Counted from the stretch's first letter, positions 5,954 through 14,117 are shown. The stretch is DNA of 20,992 bases from Alphaproteobacteria bacterium UBA6178 (GCA_002422205.1 DITS01000042.1:1-20992); one strand, 5' to 3'. Notes: generated from the letters alone by a model not told the origin. Numbers and translations: made by a program.

Positions 5954-8900
5954 ATGCTCAACGCGATCATCCAATTCTCATTGAAAAACAGGTTACTGGT
6001 TGTAGCGGCCTCGGCCATGCTGCTGGTGTATGGCGTATTCGTCATCAGCAAATTGCCCGTGGATGTTTTTCCTGACTTAAACCGCCCCACCGTGACCATC
6101 TTCACCGAAGCCGAAGGGCTTGCGCCGGAGGAAGTGGAAGCACTGGTAACATGGCCGATTGAAACTGCGGTAAACGGCTCTACGGGCGTAGAGCGCGTGC
6201 GTTCCGCCTCTGCTATCGGGCTTTCGATTGTATGGGTGGAGTTCGGCTGGGATACGGATATTTACACCGCCCGCCAGATTGTCGCAGAAAAACTGCAACA
6301 GGCGCAGGAAACCCTACCGCAGGACGCACGACCTGTGATGGGGCCGATTTCTTCCATCATGGGTGAAATCATGCTGGTGGGACTAACCTCGGAAAACCCT
6401 GAAACCAGCACTATGGATTTACGCACTATTGCTGAATGGGACATACGCAATCGCTTGCTTTCCATTTCCGGCATTTCGCAAGTTTCAGTTATTGGTGGTG
6501 ATCTAAAACAATATCAGGTGTTGGTTGACCCGCTGAAACTCAAGAATTACGGCGTAACATTGCATGACGTGGAATCTACCATTGCCGGTTCTAATATCAA
6601 CGCAACTGGTGGATTTTTGCTTTCCGATTATCAGGAAGGCTTAATCCGCAATATCGCCAGAGTAAAAACACTGGATGATTTAGCAAAATCTCCACTGCCA
6701 AATGATAACGGCAGCCCAACACCGCTGACGCTCGATCAGGTGGCGGATATTAAGCTGGGTGGCCCTCTGGCAAAGCGTGGTGATGCCAGCGTCAATGGTA
6801 GCCCTGCCGTTATTCTCTCGGTTCAGAAACAGCCCGGAGCAGATACCATCAAACTCACTAAGGCGATTGAGGCCGAGCTTGCCAGCATTCAGAAAAATCT
6901 GCCCGAAGGCGTAAAAATCCACGGTGATATTTTCAAGCAAGGCAGTTTCATCGAACGCGCTATCAAGAACGTAGAGGAAGCCTTACGCGACGGGGCGATT
7001 CTGGTTGCCATCGTGCTGTTCCTGTTTCTGCTTAACTTCCGCACCACCTTCATCACGCTCACCGCCATCCCTCTTTCATTCGTGCTAACAGCGATTGTGT
7101 TCAAAATGTTTGGCCTGAGCATTAACACCATGACGCTAGGCGGCTTGGCAGTGGCGATTGGTGAATTAGTGGACGATGCGATTGTGGATGTGGAGAACGT
7201 GTTCCGCCGCTTGCGTGAAAACCGCCACGCAGAAAAGCCGCGCAATCCGCTGCAAGTGATTTACGAGGCATCCAGCGAAGTGCGAAACTCCATTGTATTC
7301 GCCACGATTATTGTTGTGCTGGTATTTATTCCACTGTTTGCAATGGGCGGCATTGAGGGCAAAATCTTCCTGCCACTCGGTATTGCTTACATCACCTCAA
7401 TCATCGCTTCGCTATTTGTATCGCTCACGCTGACCCCAGCCCTTTGCTCTTACCTGTTGCCGAACATGAAGCGCATGAGTGCAGAGCATGACAGCTGGCT
7501 GCTACGCAAGATCAAAGGTATTCAAACCCGCGTGCTTAACTTTGCTTTTCCAAACAGCAAGACCGTACTGACGGGGGTTGCGGTTCTGACTTTTACGGTG
7601 CTGGCAATGGTGCCGTTCTTCGGCAAAGAATTCCTACCCCAGTTCAATGAAGGCTCGGTGACGATTAACATTCTAACACCGCCCGGAACCAGCCTTGCCG
7701 AGTCCAACCGCATCGGCACGATTGCCGAAAATCTAATTCGCCAAGTACCGGAAGCCACCGAAACCGGCAGGCGCACAGGCCGCGCTGAACGTGATGACCA
7801 TGCGGAAGGCGTACATTCCAGTGAAATTGAGGTGGAGTTGAAAGAATCGAAGCGTTCCCGCGCCGTGATTCTGGCGGACATTCGCACCCGTTTGGATGAA
7901 ATCCCCGGCATTGCGATCAATATCGGCCAGCCCATTTCGCACCGCATTGACCACATGATGAGCGGTGTACGGGCGCAAATTGCCATCAAGCTGTTTGGTA
8001 CTGATCTGGACGTGCTTCGTGCTAAAGCTGAGGAAATCCGTGTCGCCATGAGCGAGGTGGAAGGCGTGGTGGATCTGTCGGTCGAGAAGCAAGTGCTTAT
8101 CCCGCAGGTGCATGTGCTGTTTGATCGTGAGAAAGCCGCCACCTACGGGCTTCTTTCGGGCGAAGCTGCGGAATATGCCGAACTTGCCATGCAAGGTAAA
8201 GCCGTGGGGCAAGTGCTGGATGGCCAGCGCACCTACGATATTGTCATGCGCCTATCTGATGCAGCGCGGAGCGATATTGAAGCGATCAAGCAAATTCCTG
8301 TGGATACCAAAGATGGTAATGTCGTTCCCCTGCAAGCTATTGCCACTGTGCAGGATGCCAAAGGACCAAACATCATTAACCGCGAAAACGCCCAGCGGCG
8401 CATTGTGATTCAGGCAAACGTGGCCGAGCGCGATCTGGTGGGTGTGGTGAAGAAAGTACAAGCGACGATTGATAGCAAGGTGCAGTTGCCACAGGGCTAT
8501 TACGTCACTTACGGCGGACAATTTGAGAGCCAAGCCACCGCCTCGCGCCTGATTGCCATATTAAGCCTATTCTCGCTGGCTGGCATGTTCATGGTGCTGT
8601 TCGTGCATTTCAAGAGTGCCAACCTTGCACTTCAGGTGATGGTATCTATTCCGTTGGCCTTTATCGGCGCAGTGATCGGCGTGTGGCTCTCCGGCGGCGT
8701 ATTCTCGATTGCAACAATGGTGGGTTTTGTCACGCTCACCGGCATCGCTGCCCGTAATGGCATCATGATGATCGCGCATTACCTGCATCTTATGGAGCAT
8801 GAGGGCGAACGCTTTGACCTTGGCATGATTTATCGCGGCACATCCGAGCGAATTATTCCTGTTTTGATGACCGCGCTTACTGCTTCGCTTGCCCTGATTC

Positions 8901-9076
8901 CGCTGGTTATCGCTGCCGACGAGCCGGGACGCGAAATCCTGCACCCCGTAGCGGTGGTGATTTTCTGCGGATTGTTTTCCAGCACGCTGCTCGACCTTAC
9001 CGTGCGCCCGCTGGTGTTCTGGAAATTCGGCAAAAAACCCGTCGCGGCTTTACTGCCAGCGGCAATTACTCATTAA
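5954..9076 (+). CDS. czcA: CzcA-family heavy-metal RND efflux pump
   Basis: A 1040-aa inner-membrane proton/metal antiporter of the HME-RND family. TM1 is at about 12-30, followed by the usual LPVDVFPDLNRPTV motif. Two large periplasmic loops separate TM1/TM2 and TM7/TM8. The TM4 proton-relay motif is AIGELVDDAIVDVEN at about 401-415. It keeps D407 and E414, equivalent to CzcA D408 and E415, but has Ala where CzcA has D402. This deviates from the classic Co/Zn/Cd class and is closer to other HME subclasses, so substrate class is uncertain; the CnrX-like sensor suggests Co/Ni-type divalent ions. The gene starts 4 bp after the adaptor gene. Confidence 0.9.
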   Translation: MLNAIIQFSLKNRLLVVAASAMLLVYGVFVISKLPVDVFPDLNRPTVTIFTEAEGLAPEEVEALVTWPIETAVNGSTGVERVRSASAIGLSIVWVEFGWDTDIYTARQIVAEKLQQAQETLPQDARPVMGPISSIMGEIMLVGLTSENPETSTMDLRTIAEWDIRNRLLSISGISQVSVIGGDLKQYQVLVDPLKLKNYGVTLHDVESTIAGSNINATGGFLLSDYQEGLIRNIARVKTLDDLAKSPLPNDNGSPTPLTLDQVADIKLGGPLAKRGDASVNGSPAVILSVQKQPGADTIKLTKAIEAELASIQKNLPEGVKIHGDIFKQGSFIERAIKNVEEALRDGAILVAIVLFLFLLNFRTTFITLTAIPLSFVLTAIVFKMFGLSINTMTLGGLAVAIGELVDDAIVDVENVFRRLRENRHAEKPRNPLQVIYEASSEVRNSIVFATIIVVLVFIPLFAMGGIEGKIFLPLGIAYITSIIASLFVSLTLTPALCSYLLPNMKRMSAEHDSWLLRKIKGIQTRVLNFAFPNSKTVLTGVAVLTFTVLAMVPFFGKEFLPQFNEGSVTINILTPPGTSLAESNRIGTIAENLIRQVPEATETGRRTGRAERDDHAEGVHSSEIEVELKESKRSRAVILADIRTRLDEIPGIAINIGQPISHRIDHMMSGVRAQIAIKLFGTDLDVLRAKAEEIRVAMSEVEGVVDLSVEKQVLIPQVHVLFDREKAATYGLLSGEAAEYAELAMQGKAVGQVLDGQRTYDIVMRLSDAARSDIEAIKQIPVDTKDGNVVPLQAIATVQDAKGPNIINRENAQRRIVIQANVAERDLVGVVKKVQATIDSKVQLPQGYYVTYGGQFESQATASRLIAILSLFSLAGMFMVLFVHFKSANLALQVMVSIPLAFIGAVIGVWLSGGVFSIATMVGFVTLTGIAARNGIMMIAHYLHLMEHEGERFDLGMIYRGTSERIIPVLMTALTASLALIPLVIAADEPGREILHPVAVVIFCGLFSSTLLDLTVRPLVFWKFGKKPVAALLPAAITH

Positions 9077-9091
9077 CCCAAGGAGAATGAT

Positions 9092-9538
9092 ATGAAAAAA
9101 CTACTGCTTACCACCGCGATACTGGCCACGATTGGATTCCAGCAACCCGCACTGGCGCATGGCGATGAAAAACATGAAGGGCAACATACAGAAGCCCATG
9201 CCTCTGCTCCAAAAACTGTTTCTGTCGCAGCGGATGCACAGGGTGCGCTGACAGAAATTCAGGCTGGCATGAAAACTATTAGCACGCAGATCAGCGAAAA
9301 TAAGCACGATGCCATGCACGACGAAATTGAAAAAATCGAAGCCAGCATCAAATTGCTAAAAGAAAAGTCCGCATTGGAAGGTGATAAGAAAACCCGCCTT
9401 GAGGCTTCGCTTAAGCAACTGAGTGCCCAGCTGGGCAAAGTACACAGTGCGGCTGATGCCAAAGACGTAGAGAAAACCAAAGCCGAATTCAAAAAGGCTG
9501 AAGGTGCGCTTAAACTTGTTGAATCAAACGCAAAATAA
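9092..9538 (+). CDS. Exported His-rich helical protein of the efflux operon
   Basis: A 148-aa protein with a signal peptide (cleavage near PALA, residue 22) and a His-rich mature N-terminus (HGDEKHEGQHTEAHA). The rest is almost wholly helical and highly charged, with heptad-like repeats (IEKIEASIKLLKEKSALE, ASLKQLSAQLGKV) that suggest a periplasmic helical bundle. No enzyme motif and no Cys. It follows czcA by 15 bp with a strong AAGGAG site, so it is probably co-expressed. A periplasmic metal-binding or buffering role fits the context and His content, but the family is not recognised. Confidence 0.75.
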   Translation: MKKLLLTTAILATIGFQQPALAHGDEKHEGQHTEAHASAPKTVSVAADAQGALTEIQAGMKTISTQISENKHDAMHDEIEKIEASIKLLKEKSALEGDKKTRLEASLKQLSAQLGKVHSAADAKDVEKTKAEFKKAEGALKLVESNAK

Positions 9539-9550
9539 GAAGGTAATATC

Positions 9551-10420
9551 ATGAAACTACTTCCCGCATTGCTTATCAGCACGATTTTAACCACCGGCAC
9601 CGTTGCCTATGCTGCTGGCGATCATACCGGCCACGGTCAAGCCCAGCCAACTGCTACTGCCCATGAAGCTATGGGGCATGGCGGCGCACATGATGAAATG
9701 GCGGCTAAAAATACCGTAAAACTTGCTTTGGAGCCTGTAACACCACTGCAAGCGGATAAGATCACACAAGTGGTAGTGAAGCTGAATGCTACGGCAGATG
9801 GCAAGCCTGTCTCTTTTGATGGCCTTAAAGAAGCGCACACCAAAAAGCTGCATTTGCTGATCGTTGACCCGTCACTTACCGATTATCACCATATCCACCC
9901 TGTTGCTGGCAAGAATGCCGGTGAATTTGTGTTCGATTTTACGCCAAAGAAAAATGACAGCTACCGCGTATGGGCGGACGTGATTCCGGTTGCCACCGGC
10001 AAGCAGGAATATGTGATGGCGGATATGGGGAACGCGGCAAAAGATAAGGCTACGATCAACAAGGCCAGTGTCATGACCAGCATGGTGGATGGTTATACCT
10101 TCACCCTTGCGCTGGATAGCGAACCAAAGGCTGGCGCAGCAGTAATGGGCAATATCACCGTCACCAAAGATGGAAAACCTTTCGCGCAATTAGAGCCGGT
10201 GATGGGTGCATTCGCGCATGTCGTGGGATTCACCGAGGATTATAATTCCGTTCTGCATATCCACCCGATGGGCAAAGAACCCACCAGCGACACGGAGCGC
10301 GGTGGTCCTAAATTGGAATTTCATATCGAGCCAAAAACGGCTGGTTTCGTAAAGCTATTCGCGCAGGTGCGGATTGATGGAAAGGATGTATTCGCGCCAT
10401 TTGGCGTAACGGTTAAATAA
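9551..10420 (+). CDS. Periplasmic two-domain protein with repeated His motif
   Basis: A 289-aa exported protein (signal peptide to about residue 21, TVAYA) with a His/Met-rich linker (HTGHGQ, HEAMGHGGAHDEM). It contains two copies of a beta-rich domain. Domain 1 (about 55-160) has H101-x12-H114-x-H116-P; domain 2 (about 180-289) has H223-x12-H236-x-H238-P with identical spacing. Both copies are preceded by a D/G-K-P stretch and followed by a beta-strand segment. This points to internal duplication of a small immunoglobulin-like metal-binding domain. It is probably the last gene of the efflux operon; its stop is only 4 bp before the MerR-type promoter. A role as a periplasmic metal (perhaps copper) chaperone is inferred. 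Confidence 0.75.
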   Translation: MKLLPALLISTILTTGTVAYAAGDHTGHGQAQPTATAHEAMGHGGAHDEMAAKNTVKLALEPVTPLQADKITQVVVKLNATADGKPVSFDGLKEAHTKKLHLLIVDPSLTDYHHIHPVAGKNAGEFVFDFTPKKNDSYRVWADVIPVATGKQEYVMADMGNAAKDKATINKASVMTSMVDGYTFTLALDSEPKAGAAVMGNITVTKDGKPFAQLEPVMGAFAHVVGFTEDYNSVLHIHPMGKEPTSDTERGGPKLEFHIEPKTAGFVKLFAQVRIDGKDVFAPFGVTVK

Positions 10421-10424
10421 CCCC

Positions 10425-10456
10425 TTGACCTTGGAGTATGCTCCAAGGTGTAGATT
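10425..10456 (+). promoter_or_regulatory. MerR-type operator/promoter
   Basis: A -35 TTGACC (10425-10430) and -10 TAGATT (10451-10456) are separated by 20 bp, the over-long spacer typical of MerR-activated promoters. The spacer holds a perfect inverted repeat: ACCTTGGAG (10428-10436) and CTCCAAGGT (10441-10449). It resembles ZntR/CadR/PbrR operators more than the mercury MerR operator. The expected transcription start is about 10463, at the regulator start codon. It would drive the regulator and the lipoprotein, DUF2933 and ATPase genes behind it. Confidence 0.85.
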
Positions 10457-10463
10457 GAATGTC

Positions 10464-10892
10464 ATGAGGCAAAAAACGATTCAACTTCTGACGATTGGTA
10501 AACTGGCGGAGCGTACTGGTATCAGCACCGATACGCTCCGCTATTACGAAAAAATGGGGCTGATTAAAGCGGCCAGCCGTTCTGGGGCTGGCTATCGGAT
10601 TTATGGCGAAGATGCCGAGCGTATCCTGCAATTCATAAAAGGTGCAAAAACACTCAACTTCACACTCGAAGAAATCCGCCAGCTGCTCACTTTGAATCGT
10701 TCTGATAAAGCAACTTGTGCGGAAGTGCTGAAACATACCACCGGCAAAATCACCGAAGCCGAGCAGAAAATCCGTGAGCTTAAAGAAGTTAAAAGAATAC
10801 TGAGTGCCTTGGTCGAGCAATGCCCAGCTGATGACACCTCAGTAAATTCCTGCCCCATCTTGGGGCATATCAATCGATCAACCAATCTATAG
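10464..10892 (+). CDS. MerR-family metal-responsive regulator (ZntR/CadR/PbrR-like)
   Basis: A 142-aa MerR-family activator. The N-terminal winged helix-turn-helix is LTIGKLAERTGISTDTLRYYEKMGLI, followed by a long dimerisation helix. Metal-binding cysteines are in TCAEV (equivalent to ZntR C79), in EQC (C114) and in NSCPIL (C124), with the 10-residue spacing of ZntR. ZntR's second Cys (C115) and H119 are missing, so the site is a three-Cys arrangement as in Cd/Pb sensors. The ATG at 10464 is chosen because the open frame upstream is promoter. That start has no ribosome-binding site and coincides with the predicted transcription start, so the mRNA is probably leaderless. A Cu-type ATPase downstream makes the inducing metal uncertain. 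Confidence 0.85.
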   Translation: MRQKTIQLLTIGKLAERTGISTDTLRYYEKMGLIKAASRSGAGYRIYGEDAERILQFIKGAKTLNFTLEEIRQLLTLNRSDKATCAEVLKHTTGKITEAEQKIRELKEVKRILSALVEQCPADDTSVNSCPILGHINRSTNL

Positions 10893-10901
10893 GAGGCTAC
10901 C

Positions 10902-11237
10902 ATGTTTAAGAAGTTATTACCCGTCGTTATGCTGGTTTTTGTTACCGCCTGCGCCAACACGCAAGGTGGTTCAATGTCAGGTATGGATATGAAAATGCCA
11001 TGCTGTGAAAAATGCGAATGCTGCAAGGATGGAAAATGCGCCGATTGTTGCAAAGATGGTGAGTGCAAATGCTGCAAGGACGGCATGTGTAAAATGTGCA
11101 TGGGTAAAATGGAAGGCATGTCTTCCATGAAAGAGGGTGAACAATGCCCGATGTGCGCGAAAATGAAGCAGGGAAAATCTCCAAGCCCAGCCATTAAGCA
11201 GTCAAAACCCGTGACTGATCACACTACACACCATTAA
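10902..11237 (+). CDS. Cys-rich metallothionein-like lipoprotein
   Basis: A 111-aa protein with a lipoprotein signal (lipobox VTAC, Cys17) and a strong AGGAGG site. The mature chain has 15 further cysteines, at 34, 35, 38, 40, 41, 46, 49, 50, 55, 57, 58, 63, 66, 82 and 85. Three tandem units CCKDGxC occur at 40-46, 49-55 and 57-63. Met residues surround the cluster (MSGMDMKMP, KMCMGKMEGM) and the tail ends His-rich (DHTTHH). It should be a membrane-anchored thiolate metal trap facing the periplasm or cell surface. Known metallothioneins are mostly cytoplasmic, so this is unusual. It lies between the regulator and the metal ATPase and is probably induced with them. Confidence 0.82.
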   Translation: MFKKLLPVVMLVFVTACANTQGGSMSGMDMKMPCCEKCECCKDGKCADCCKDGECKCCKDGMCKMCMGKMEGMSSMKEGEQCPMCAKMKQGKSPSPAIKQSKPVTDHTTHH

Positions 11238-11255
11238 AACTGAAGGATAAAACGT

Positions 11256-11513
11256 ATGAAAAAATTACGTCCCACATGCCCTTGGTGGAAAAGTCCGAAG
11301 GGTATTGCAATACTGATCGCGCTTGCTGCACTTGGTGTGTACTTGATTGTATGGCATCAGCAGCACTTGCTTGGAGCATTGCCATTTCTGTTTATTCTGC
11401 TTTGCCCGATCATGCATTTATTCATGAACGGCGGTAATAAACATCATGACCATTCCAAGGAAGGTGAGCAGAGTAAGGATAATAAAAAAGAACATAAAGG
11501 CGGCTGTCATTGA
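11256..11513 (+). CDS. DUF2933 family membrane protein
   Basis: An 85-aa protein with two hydrophobic segments (about 17-34, IAILIALAALGVYLIVWH, and 38-56, LLGALPFLFILLCPIMHLFM) and a soluble His/Lys-rich tail ending GGCH. The central YLIVWHQQHLLGALPFL is typical of the DUF2933 family, which is often found beside copper-resistance genes. Function is unknown; the His-rich tail and the Cys-Pro in the second membrane segment suggest metal contact. The stop overlaps the ATPase start (TGATG), so the two are probably produced together. Confidence 0.8.
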   Translation: MKKLRPTCPWWKSPKGIAILIALAALGVYLIVWHQQHLLGALPFLFILLCPIMHLFMNGGNKHHDHSKEGEQSKDNKKEHKGGCH

Positions 11514-13720
11514 TGAATCACTCACAGGAATCACATCACGGGGGGCATTGTTCGCACCATAAGCATCAACCTGCCGAAGCACCTGCAACAGCCGCATCTG
11601 AGGAAGCGAGCGTAGTTTACACTTGCCCGATGCACCCTCAGGTGCGGCAAAAGCAGCCGGGTAACTGCCCGATCTGTGGCATGGCATTAGAACCAGAAAC
11701 CGTGTCGTTGGATGAAGGGCCGGACCCGGAACTCATCGATATGACGCACCGCTTTTGGGTGGCGGCGATATTATCGTTCCCGCTGGCACTTGTGGTGATG
11801 GGCGCACACTTGATCCCTGGATTATCTCATGAGTTTTTGGATTCACAGATATCGAAATGGGTTCAAATGCTCATGGCAACACCTGTGGTGCTGTGGGCTG
11901 GTTGGCCGTTCTTCGTGCGTGCAGCGGAATCGGTGAAGCATAAAAGCCTGAATATGTTTACGCTCATCGCGCTCGGTGTCGGCGTGGCGTATGTTTATAG
12001 CGTACTTCTTACGGTATTTCCCGAAGCCGCCATGCGCTTTTCTGGCGGGCAAATGCTCGATATCTATTTTGAAGCCGCATCCGTGATTACTGCGTTGGTG
12101 CTGCTTGGCCAAGTGCTGGAACTCAAAGCCCGCAACCAAGCCCGTAACGCCATGCGTGCGCTGCTTGATCTTGCGCCGAAGATGGCACGAATAATCCGTG
12201 CCGATGGAAAAGAAGAAGATGTGCATTTAAGCCAAGTGCATAAAGGAGATTTGCTGCGCGTGCGTCCCGGTGAGAAAGTGCCAGTGGATGGTATTGTGGT
12301 TGAGGGCCATAGCAGTGTCGATCAATCGATGGTGACAGGCGAATCCGTGCCAGTGGAAAAGAACCCCGGCGATAAAGTGATTGGTGCAACACTGAATGGC
12401 ACGGGTGGCTTCACCATGCGTGCCGAGCGCGTTGGCAACGAAACCATGCTGGCGCAAATTGTGGATATGGTTGCCAAAGCCCAGCGCAGTCGTGCACCGA
12501 TTCAACGCATGGCAGATACAGTGTCGGGCTATTTTGTGCCAGTAGTCGTGTTGATTGCCATTATAACGGCACTTATTTGGGGAATATGGGGGCCGGAGCC
12601 TAAACTGGCTTATGCTATCGTCAATGCGGTGGCCGTGCTGATTATCGCTTGCCCATGCGCTTTGGGATTAGCCACGCCTATGTCGATTATCGCCGGAACC
12701 GGACGCGGCGCACATGCGGGCGTGCTGATAAAAAATGCAGAAGCACTGGAAATCATGGAAAAGGTCGATACGCTGATTATCGACAAAACTGGAACGCTTA
12801 CCGAAGGTAAACCAAAGCTAATGGTGGTGGTTACTGCGGCGGGATTTGAGCAAAACGAAACACTGCGTTTAGTCGCAAGTCTTGAGCAAAGCAGCGAACA
12901 CCCTCTAGCATCTGCTATCGTCAAAGGCGCACAGGAAAAAGGCATCACGCTTTCCACCGTACAGAATTTCTCATCGACTACGGGGAAAGGTGTGCAAGGC
13001 ATCGTGGATGGTCATACTGTCGTGCTGGGAAATGCGGCAATGCTCACTTCGCTTGGCATGAATGCCGATTCACTCGTGCAAGCCGCCGATCAGCTCCGAG
13101 CCAAAGGACAAACCGCTATGTTTGCAGCTATTGATGGCAAACCAGCGGCGATCATCAGCGTTGCCGACCCGATCAAGGCCACCACGCCCGAAGCCTTGAA
13201 GCAGCTGAAAGCTGAAGGGTTACATATCGTCATGCTAACGGGCGACAGCAAGGCAACGGCTGAGGCAATAGCCAAGCAGCTGGGTATTGATGAACTGGAA
13301 GCGGAAGTGCTACCGGAACGCAAAAGCGAACTGGTGCGGCAATTACAGGAAAAAGGCCGCAAGGTCGCAATGGCAGGTGATGGGGTGAATGATGCACCTG
13401 CATTAGCGCAAGCACATGTGGGCATTGCGATGGGAACCGGCACGGATGTAGCAATGGAAAGCGCAGGTGTGACGCTGGTGAAAGGCGACTTGATTGGCAT
13501 TGTCCGCGCCCGCCGTTTAAGCCACGCAACGATGCGGAATATCCGCCAAAACCTGTTTTTCGCTTTTGTCTATAACGCGCTGGGCGTGCCGGTGGCGGCA
13601 GGTATTCTCTATCCGGTATTTGGGATTCTCTTAAGCCCGATCATCGCCAGCGCAGCGATGGCGCTTAGTTCTGTATCGGTGATCGTGAATAGTTTGCGGC
13701 TTAGAAAAGTGAAGCTTTAG
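11513..13720 (+). CDS. Copper-type P1B ATPase (heavy-metal-translocating)
   Basis: A 735-aa P-type ATPase starting at the ATG at 11513; the TTG just upstream adds one residue and is less likely. The N-terminus is His-rich (HSQESHHGGHCSHHKH) with one heavy-metal-binding domain (YTCPMHPQ at 36-43 through NCPICGMALEPE) in place of HMA domains. Key motifs are TGES at 275-278, CPC at 380-382, DKTGT at 424-428, the HP dipeptide near 464 and GDGVND near 622. The late membrane segments have FVYNALGVP and MALSSVSVIVNSLRL, the P1B-1 signatures of monovalent copper/silver pumps. It exports the ion from the cytoplasm. ATP-driven export of Cu+ (or Ag+) is a confident inference from the motifs. It ends the MerR-controlled unit. 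Confidence 0.93.
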   Translation: MNHSQESHHGGHCSHHKHQPAEAPATAASEEASVVYTCPMHPQVRQKQPGNCPICGMALEPETVSLDEGPDPELIDMTHRFWVAAILSFPLALVVMGAHLIPGLSHEFLDSQISKWVQMLMATPVVLWAGWPFFVRAAESVKHKSLNMFTLIALGVGVAYVYSVLLTVFPEAAMRFSGGQMLDIYFEAASVITALVLLGQVLELKARNQARNAMRALLDLAPKMARIIRADGKEEDVHLSQVHKGDLLRVRPGEKVPVDGIVVEGHSSVDQSMVTGESVPVEKNPGDKVIGATLNGTGGFTMRAERVGNETMLAQIVDMVAKAQRSRAPIQRMADTVSGYFVPVVVLIAIITALIWGIWGPEPKLAYAIVNAVAVLIIACPCALGLATPMSIIAGTGRGAHAGVLIKNAEALEIMEKVDTLIIDKTGTLTEGKPKLMVVVTAAGFEQNETLRLVASLEQSSEHPLASAIVKGAQEKGITLSTVQNFSSTTGKGVQGIVDGHTVVLGNAAMLTSLGMNADSLVQAADQLRAKGQTAMFAAIDGKPAAIISVADPIKATTPEALKQLKAEGLHIVMLTGDSKATAEAIAKQLGIDELEAEVLPERKSELVRQLQEKGRKVAMAGDGVNDAPALAQAHVGIAMGTGTDVAMESAGVTLVKGDLIGIVRARRLSHATMRNIRQNLFFAFVYNALGVPVAAGILYPVFGILLSPIIASAAMALSSVSVIVNSLRLRKVKL

Positions 13721-13742
13721 AGCTACCTTGATAAGTTATTAT

Positions 13743-13785
13743 TTGATTAATAAAAAATTTCATTTTAATATAAACAAGTGTTTAT
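13743..13785 (+). promoter_or_regulatory. Sigma-70-like promoter with ArsR/SmtB-type operator
   Basis: TTGATT (13743-13748), a 17-bp spacer and TAATAT (13766-13771) form a good promoter. It overlaps a perfect inverted repeat, ATAAACA (13770-13776) with TGTTTAT (13779-13785). ArsR/SmtB repressors bind such AT-rich palindromes at the -10/+1 region, so the protein encoded just downstream probably represses its own operon. The leader would be about 20 nt and has no clear ribosome-binding site. The operator covers the -10 end and the predicted start. Confidence 0.7.
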
Positions 13786-13799
13786 ACGTTTATAGATAT

Positions 13800-14117
13800 A
13801 TGACGAAAAAAACTGGAAAAGCAACTGATGACGAACTACAGGAACTGGCAGATATTTTCCGCCTGTTAGGTGACGCCAACCGGCTAAAAATCATTACCGC
13901 TTGCTTAGATAGTGAAAAATCGGTGGGTGATATTGCGGAGGTAGTTGGTATTTCACAACCGCTAGTGAGTCATCATTTACGCCTTCTCAAAGCTGCTCGA
14001 CTGGTGGCACATAAAAAGCAAGGGAAGCAGGGTTTTTATGCACTTTCTGCCGATCATGTGCGCTGCGTTCTAGTGGATATGTTGCATCACGTTAATAAAA
14101 TTAAAAAGGAACTATAA
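13800..14117 (+). CDS. ArsR/SmtB-family metalloregulatory repressor
   Basis: A 105-aa winged-helix repressor starting at the ATG at 13800; frame upstream of it is promoter. The helix-turn-helix is VGDIAEVVGISQPLVSHHL, preceded by RLLGDANRLKII. Of the SmtB/CzrA-type alpha-5 metal site, H86 and H97 are present in ADHVRCVLVDMLHHV, but the usual Asp two before the first His is Ala (Asp85 is adjacent) and the last ligand position is Lys100. The alpha-3 Cys ligands are absent; C35 and C89 may substitute. The sensed metal is therefore open. The stop overlaps the transporter start (TAATG). Overall identity to the family is clear; the metal site is atypical. Confidence 0.88.
   Translation: MTKKTGKATDDELQELADIFRLLGDANRLKIITACLDSEKSVGDIAEVVGISQPLVSHHLRLLKAARLVAHKKQGKQGFYALSADHVRCVLVDMLHHVNKIKKEL

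Noticed and set aside
7522..8212. Long antisense frames opposite czcA
   Set aside because: They mirror the codon structure of czcA and show no family features.
10459..10467. Two-codon ORF (ATG TCA TGA) overlapping the regulator start
   Set aside because: Probably upstream of the transcription start; too short to support.
10601..11194. Antisense frame opposite the MerR and Cys-rich genes
   Set aside because: Ser/Leu/His-rich shadow of repeated Cys/Lys codons on the other strand.
11510..11512. TTG start for the ATPase
   Set aside because: The ATG immediately after it is coupled to the preceding stop and is the simpler start.
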